In this document: positions 61,638-64,000 of the stretch, in pieces
Position numbering within the stretch: position 1 is the first letter of the stretch
Layout of the letters: the number at the start of each line of letters is the position of its first letter
Assembly: GCA_001898625.1 (NCBI GenBank)
Contig: MKUP01000017.1
Span: 1-64,000 of the forward strand
Direction of reading: 5' to 3'
Length of the DNA: 64,000 bases
DNA from: Burkholderiales bacterium 67-32
GTDB taxonomy: Bacteria; Pseudomonadota; Gammaproteobacteria; Burkholderiales; Burkholderiaceae_B
Made by a program: the position numbers and the translations under genes
The notes under the pieces: model-generated
The model's database searches: none
The model's input: only the letters and a program-made list of their open reading frames with translations
Told to the model about the DNA's origin: nothing

Positions 61638-64000
61638 ATGACCCTGGCTTTGACATCAGCGGCGGCCGACGCCGCCGCATTCCCTCCTGTCGTTCCCGTT
61701 CCTGCCGCAGAGGTCGCCGCGTTCGGCGCGGCCCTGCGTCTTCTGACCCACCTCGAGCGCGGCGAACGTATCGACGCCACAGCGCTGCGCGGCGCGATGG
61801 AAGCGGCGTTCGGCGCATCGGACGCGACCGGCGCGTGGACCTGGAAGACGGCCTACGACGCCTGCGAAGCGGCGACTGTCTTGTTCCTTCGGAAGTACGG
61901 CAAGGCGCTTTTCCGCAAAGCCGCTTCTCCGGCAGCACGGCTTTCCGCCATCACGAAAATCACGGGCCTCCTGCCAACGCACACGCGCCGCTCTGAGGAA
62001 AGTCAGGCGTTGCAGCAATTCTCAACGCCGACGCCGCTTGGGCTCGCGGCCGTGACCGCGGCCGCCATTGCGCCGGGCGACCTCGTGCTTGAGCCGTCGG
62101 CCGGCACCGGGCTAATCGCAATCCTCGCCCAGATCAGCGGCGGCGAACTTCTCCTCAACGAGCTGTCCGACGCCCGCGCCGATTTGCTCGCCGCTCTCTT
62201 CCCGGCCATCGCCGTCTCGCGTTTCGACGCGGCCCAGATCGACGATCATCTCCCGCTGACACACGCGCCCACCACCGTCATCATGAACCCGCCGTTCTCA
62301 GCCATGGCCCATGTCTCCGGCCGCATGGCTGATGCCGCCTATCGGCATGTCGCTTCGGCCCTGGCGCGTCTGGTTGACGGCGGCCGCCTGGTCGCCATCA
62401 CCGGCGCGAACTTCGGGCCCGAGATCCCGGCCTGGACCGACGCTTTCAGACGGCTCCAGGAGCGTGGCCGCGTCGTCTTCACCGCCGCGATCGACGGCTC
62501 GGTCTACGCTCGGCACGGCACGACGATCGAGACCCGGCTGACCGTCATCGACAAGCTCCCGGCTGACGATCCCGCCATCTTCCCGACCTCTGCGGGCGTT
62601 GCGCCCGATGTCGCCACCTTGCTCGGCTGGATCGAGGCGCAGGTCCCCTCGCGCCTTGCCACGGCGACGCCGCCGGCCCCGCCTGCCACCTCGGCCGCCA
62701 CGCCGCGCACTGTACGCGGCTATCTCGCGCGCGCCTCGGCGGCTCGCCCGGCCGCATCCCTCGCCATCGAGCCGGAGGGTGTCGAACTCGCCTATGAGAC
62801 CGTCGAGTGGACGCCGCCCGAGGGTGCGCGACTCACCGATGCGATCTACGAAGAATACGGATTGCAGTCGATCCGCATTCCGGGCGCACAGGCGCATCCG
62901 ACCAAGCTCGTGCAGTCGGCGGCCATGGCCAGCATCGCGCCGCCCAAGCCGAGCTACCGGCCGATGCTGCCGGCGAACATCTGCGATCTCTTGTCGGACG
63001 CCCAGCTCGAAACCGTCATCTTCGCTGGAGAAGCCCATTCCGATTTCCTCGCCGGATCATGGACGGTCGATGAGACCTTCGATCTCGTGAAGGCCGCTCC
63101 TCCCGACGCCGAAAACGCCGTGCGCTTCCGGCGCGGCTACATGCTCGGCGACGGGACCGGCGCCGGCAAGGGCCGTCAGTCCGCGGGCATCATCCTCGAC
63201 AACTGGCTGCGCGGTCGCCGCAAGGCGGTCTGGGTCTCGAAATCCGACAAGCTGATCGAGGACGCCCAGCGCGACTGGTCGGCGCTTGGCATGGAACGGC
63301 TGATCGTCACGCCGCTCTCGCGCTTCCCGCAGGGCAAGCCCATCACCCTGTCGGAAGGCGTCCTATTTACGACCTACGCCACGCTACGCTCCGACGATCG
63401 CGGCGAGAAGGTTTCGCGCGTCCGGCAGATCGTCGATTGGTTGGGCTCCGATTTCGATGGAGCCATTATCTTCGACGAGGCGCACGCCATGCAGAACGCC
63501 GCTGGCGGCAAAGGAGAACGCGGCGATGTCGCCGCCTCGCAGCAGGGTCGCGCAGGCTTGCGCCTCCAGCACGCTCTGCCGAACGCGCGCGTGACCTATG
63601 TGTCCGCCACCGGCGCCACCACGATCCACAATCTCGCCTATGCCCAGCGGCTCGGCCTATGGGGCGGCGAGGATTTTCCCTTCGCCACCCGCGCCGAATT
63701 CGTCGAAGCCATCGAGGACGGCGGCGTGGCGGCCATGGAAGTGCTCGCGCGCGATCTGCGTTCGCTCGGCCTCTACACCGCCCGGTCGCTCTCCTATGAC
63801 GGTGTCGAATACGAGCTGGTTGAACACCAGCTCACCAACGAACAGCGGGGCATCTATGACGCCTACGCCGAGGCCTTCGCCGTCATCCATAACAATCTCG
63901 ATGCGGCGATGCAGGCCGCCAACATCACCGGCAGCGACGGCACGCTGAACAAGCAGGCCAAGTCCGCCGCCCGCTCGGCGTTCGAATCCGCCAAGCAGCG
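61638..64000 (+). CDS. Methyltransferase-like / strawberry-notch SF2 helicase protein, partial at right edge
   Basis: Open from the ATG at 61638 to the window end (787 codons, no stop). An N-terminal part has a DNA-adenine-methyltransferase-like fold: FSTPTPLGLAAVTAAAIAPG, DLVLEPSAGTGLIAI (SAM loop) and VIMNPPFSAM (NPPF near residue 217). From about 430 on it is a strawberry-notch-type SF2 helicase with MLGDGTGAGKGRQSAGII (Walker A, near 504), TTYATLRSDDRG, AIIFDEAHAMQNAAGG (DEAH, near 612) and TYVSATGATTIHNLAY. Such proteins are core genes of this class of element. Between the terminator and this start there is a GAGAG-rich leader that may be a diverged fourth copy of the structured leader. 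Confidence 0.85.
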   Translation, partial: MTLALTSAAADAAAFPPVVPVPAAEVAAFGAALRLLTHLERGERIDATALRGAMEAAFGASDATGAWTWKTAYDACEAATVLFLRKYGKALFRKAASPAARLSAITKITGLLPTHTRRSEESQALQQFSTPTPLGLAAVTAAAIAPGDLVLEPSAGTGLIAILAQISGGELLLNELSDARADLLAALFPAIAVSRFDAAQIDDHLPLTHAPTTVIMNPPFSAMAHVSGRMADAAYRHVASALARLVDGGRLVAITGANFGPEIPAWTDAFRRLQERGRVVFTAAIDGSVYARHGTTIETRLTVIDKLPADDPAIFPTSAGVAPDVATLLGWIEAQVPSRLATATPPAPPATSAATPRTVRGYLARASAARPAASLAIEPEGVELAYETVEWTPPEGARLTDAIYEEYGLQSIRIPGAQAHPTKLVQSAAMASIAPPKPSYRPMLPANICDLLSDAQLETVIFAGEAHSDFLAGSWTVDETFDLVKAAPPDAENAVRFRRGYMLGDGTGAGKGRQSAGIILDNWLRGRRKAVWVSKSDKLIEDAQRDWSALGMERLIVTPLSRFPQGKPITLSEGVLFTTYATLRSDDRGEKVSRVRQIVDWLGSDFDGAIIFDEAHAMQNAAGGKGERGDVAASQQGRAGLRLQHALPNARVTYVSATGATTIHNLAYAQRLGLWGGEDFPFATRAEFVEAIEDGGVAAMEVLARDLRSLGLYTARSLSYDGVEYELVEHQLTNEQRGIYDAYAEAFAVIHNNLDAAMQAANITGSDGTLNKQAKSAARSAFESAKQ

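Larger units (their letters stand above)
40458..64000. mobile_element. Integrative element (ICE or genomic island) in tRNA-Arg, left part
   Basis: Bounded on the left by a tRNA-Arg 3' fragment, followed by a tyrosine integrase, a 13-kb leftward defence island and a rightward set of maintenance genes (ArdC-like, DUF2958, ParB-like, strawberry-notch helicase) that are often found together on alphaproteobacterial plasmids and ICEs. Base and codon use differ from the chromosome at left, and the genes recall Rhizobiales/sphingomonads. The right end and any conjugation genes are outside the window, so mobility is an inference. Confidence 0.85.

Noticed and set aside
40458-64000. CRISPR array or insertion sequence within the element
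   Set aside because: No regularly spaced repeats, cas genes or transposase motifs were seen in this part.

Overview
The window joins a high-GC betaproteobacterial chromosome (about 1-40,457) to the left part of an integrative mobile element (40,458 to the right edge). The chromosome looks like Alcaligenaceae (Bordetella/Achromobacter type): two Bug/TctC-type solute receptors, many LysR/AraC-controlled catabolic clusters, a cbb3 oxidase locus (ccoNOQP-GH-SI) with FNR boxes, and a cobalamin-riboswitch-controlled btuB. This placement is an inference from gene content; no rRNA or other strong taxonomic marker is present.

Region 1 (1-11,956) holds two units around a LysR regulator. Rightward: two paralogous secreted metallo-beta-lactamase-fold proteins, glycerate 2-kinase (ttuD type), pyruvate kinase (ttuE type), tartrate dehydrogenase (ttuC type), a Bug receptor and a rhomboid protease that I read as a rhombosortase. 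Leftward: an NTF2-like protein, an amidohydrolase, a Bug receptor and the start of an enolase. The enzymes form a route tartrate -> glycerate -> 2-phosphoglycerate -> PEP -> pyruvate. The second MBL protein ends in a Gly-rich/hydrophobic/Arg tail (GlyGly-CTERM type), the expected substrate of a rhombosortase, and has lost two of the metal-binding residues kept in the first copy.

Region 2 (12,162-25,963) holds an AEC transporter, an AraC regulator with a cupin dioxygenase/formamidase/SDR/solute-receptor cluster, and a LysR-controlled cluster with a 4-hydroxylaminobenzoate-lyase-like protein (PnbB/DUF4863), an FMN reductase, a complete LivKHMGF-type ABC importer and a flavin reductase, possibly for nitroaromatic or other aromatic acid use. 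Region 3 (25,982-35,555, leftward) is the cbb3 oxidase structural and assembly locus followed upstream by YkgJ-like and lipoprotein genes. Region 4 (35,718-40,385) holds an alpha/beta hydrolase, rnk with an unusual leader, and riboswitch-btuB-btuF.

Region 5 (40,458-64,000) is the mobile element. A 45-bp 3' fragment of tRNA-Arg(CCG) marks the left attachment site, followed by a tyrosine integrase. Next comes a compact leftward defence island (42,170-55,502): DUF6527, DUF6791-ThiF E1-like and multiubiquitin proteins; an ImmA/IrrE-UvrD-Fe-S nuclease-like fusion; a small regulator-like protein; a sigma factor; a Hachiman pair (HamB helicase, HamA DUF1837 nuclease); and an AbiE-type toxin-antitoxin pair whose promoter contains a perfect operator palindrome. 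Rightward from 55,769 are element maintenance genes (ArdC-like, DUF2958, ParB-like, several unknowns, a methyltransferase-like/strawberry-notch helicase running off the edge). Three of these are preceded by the same structured leader: a covarying hairpin with an invariant AGAGG loop, just upstream of the ribosome binding site.

The most novel items are the leader RNA family, the six-gene sigma factor/ImmA-UvrD/multiubiquitin operon, and the dedicated rhombosortase-substrate pair inside a tartrate-type operon.
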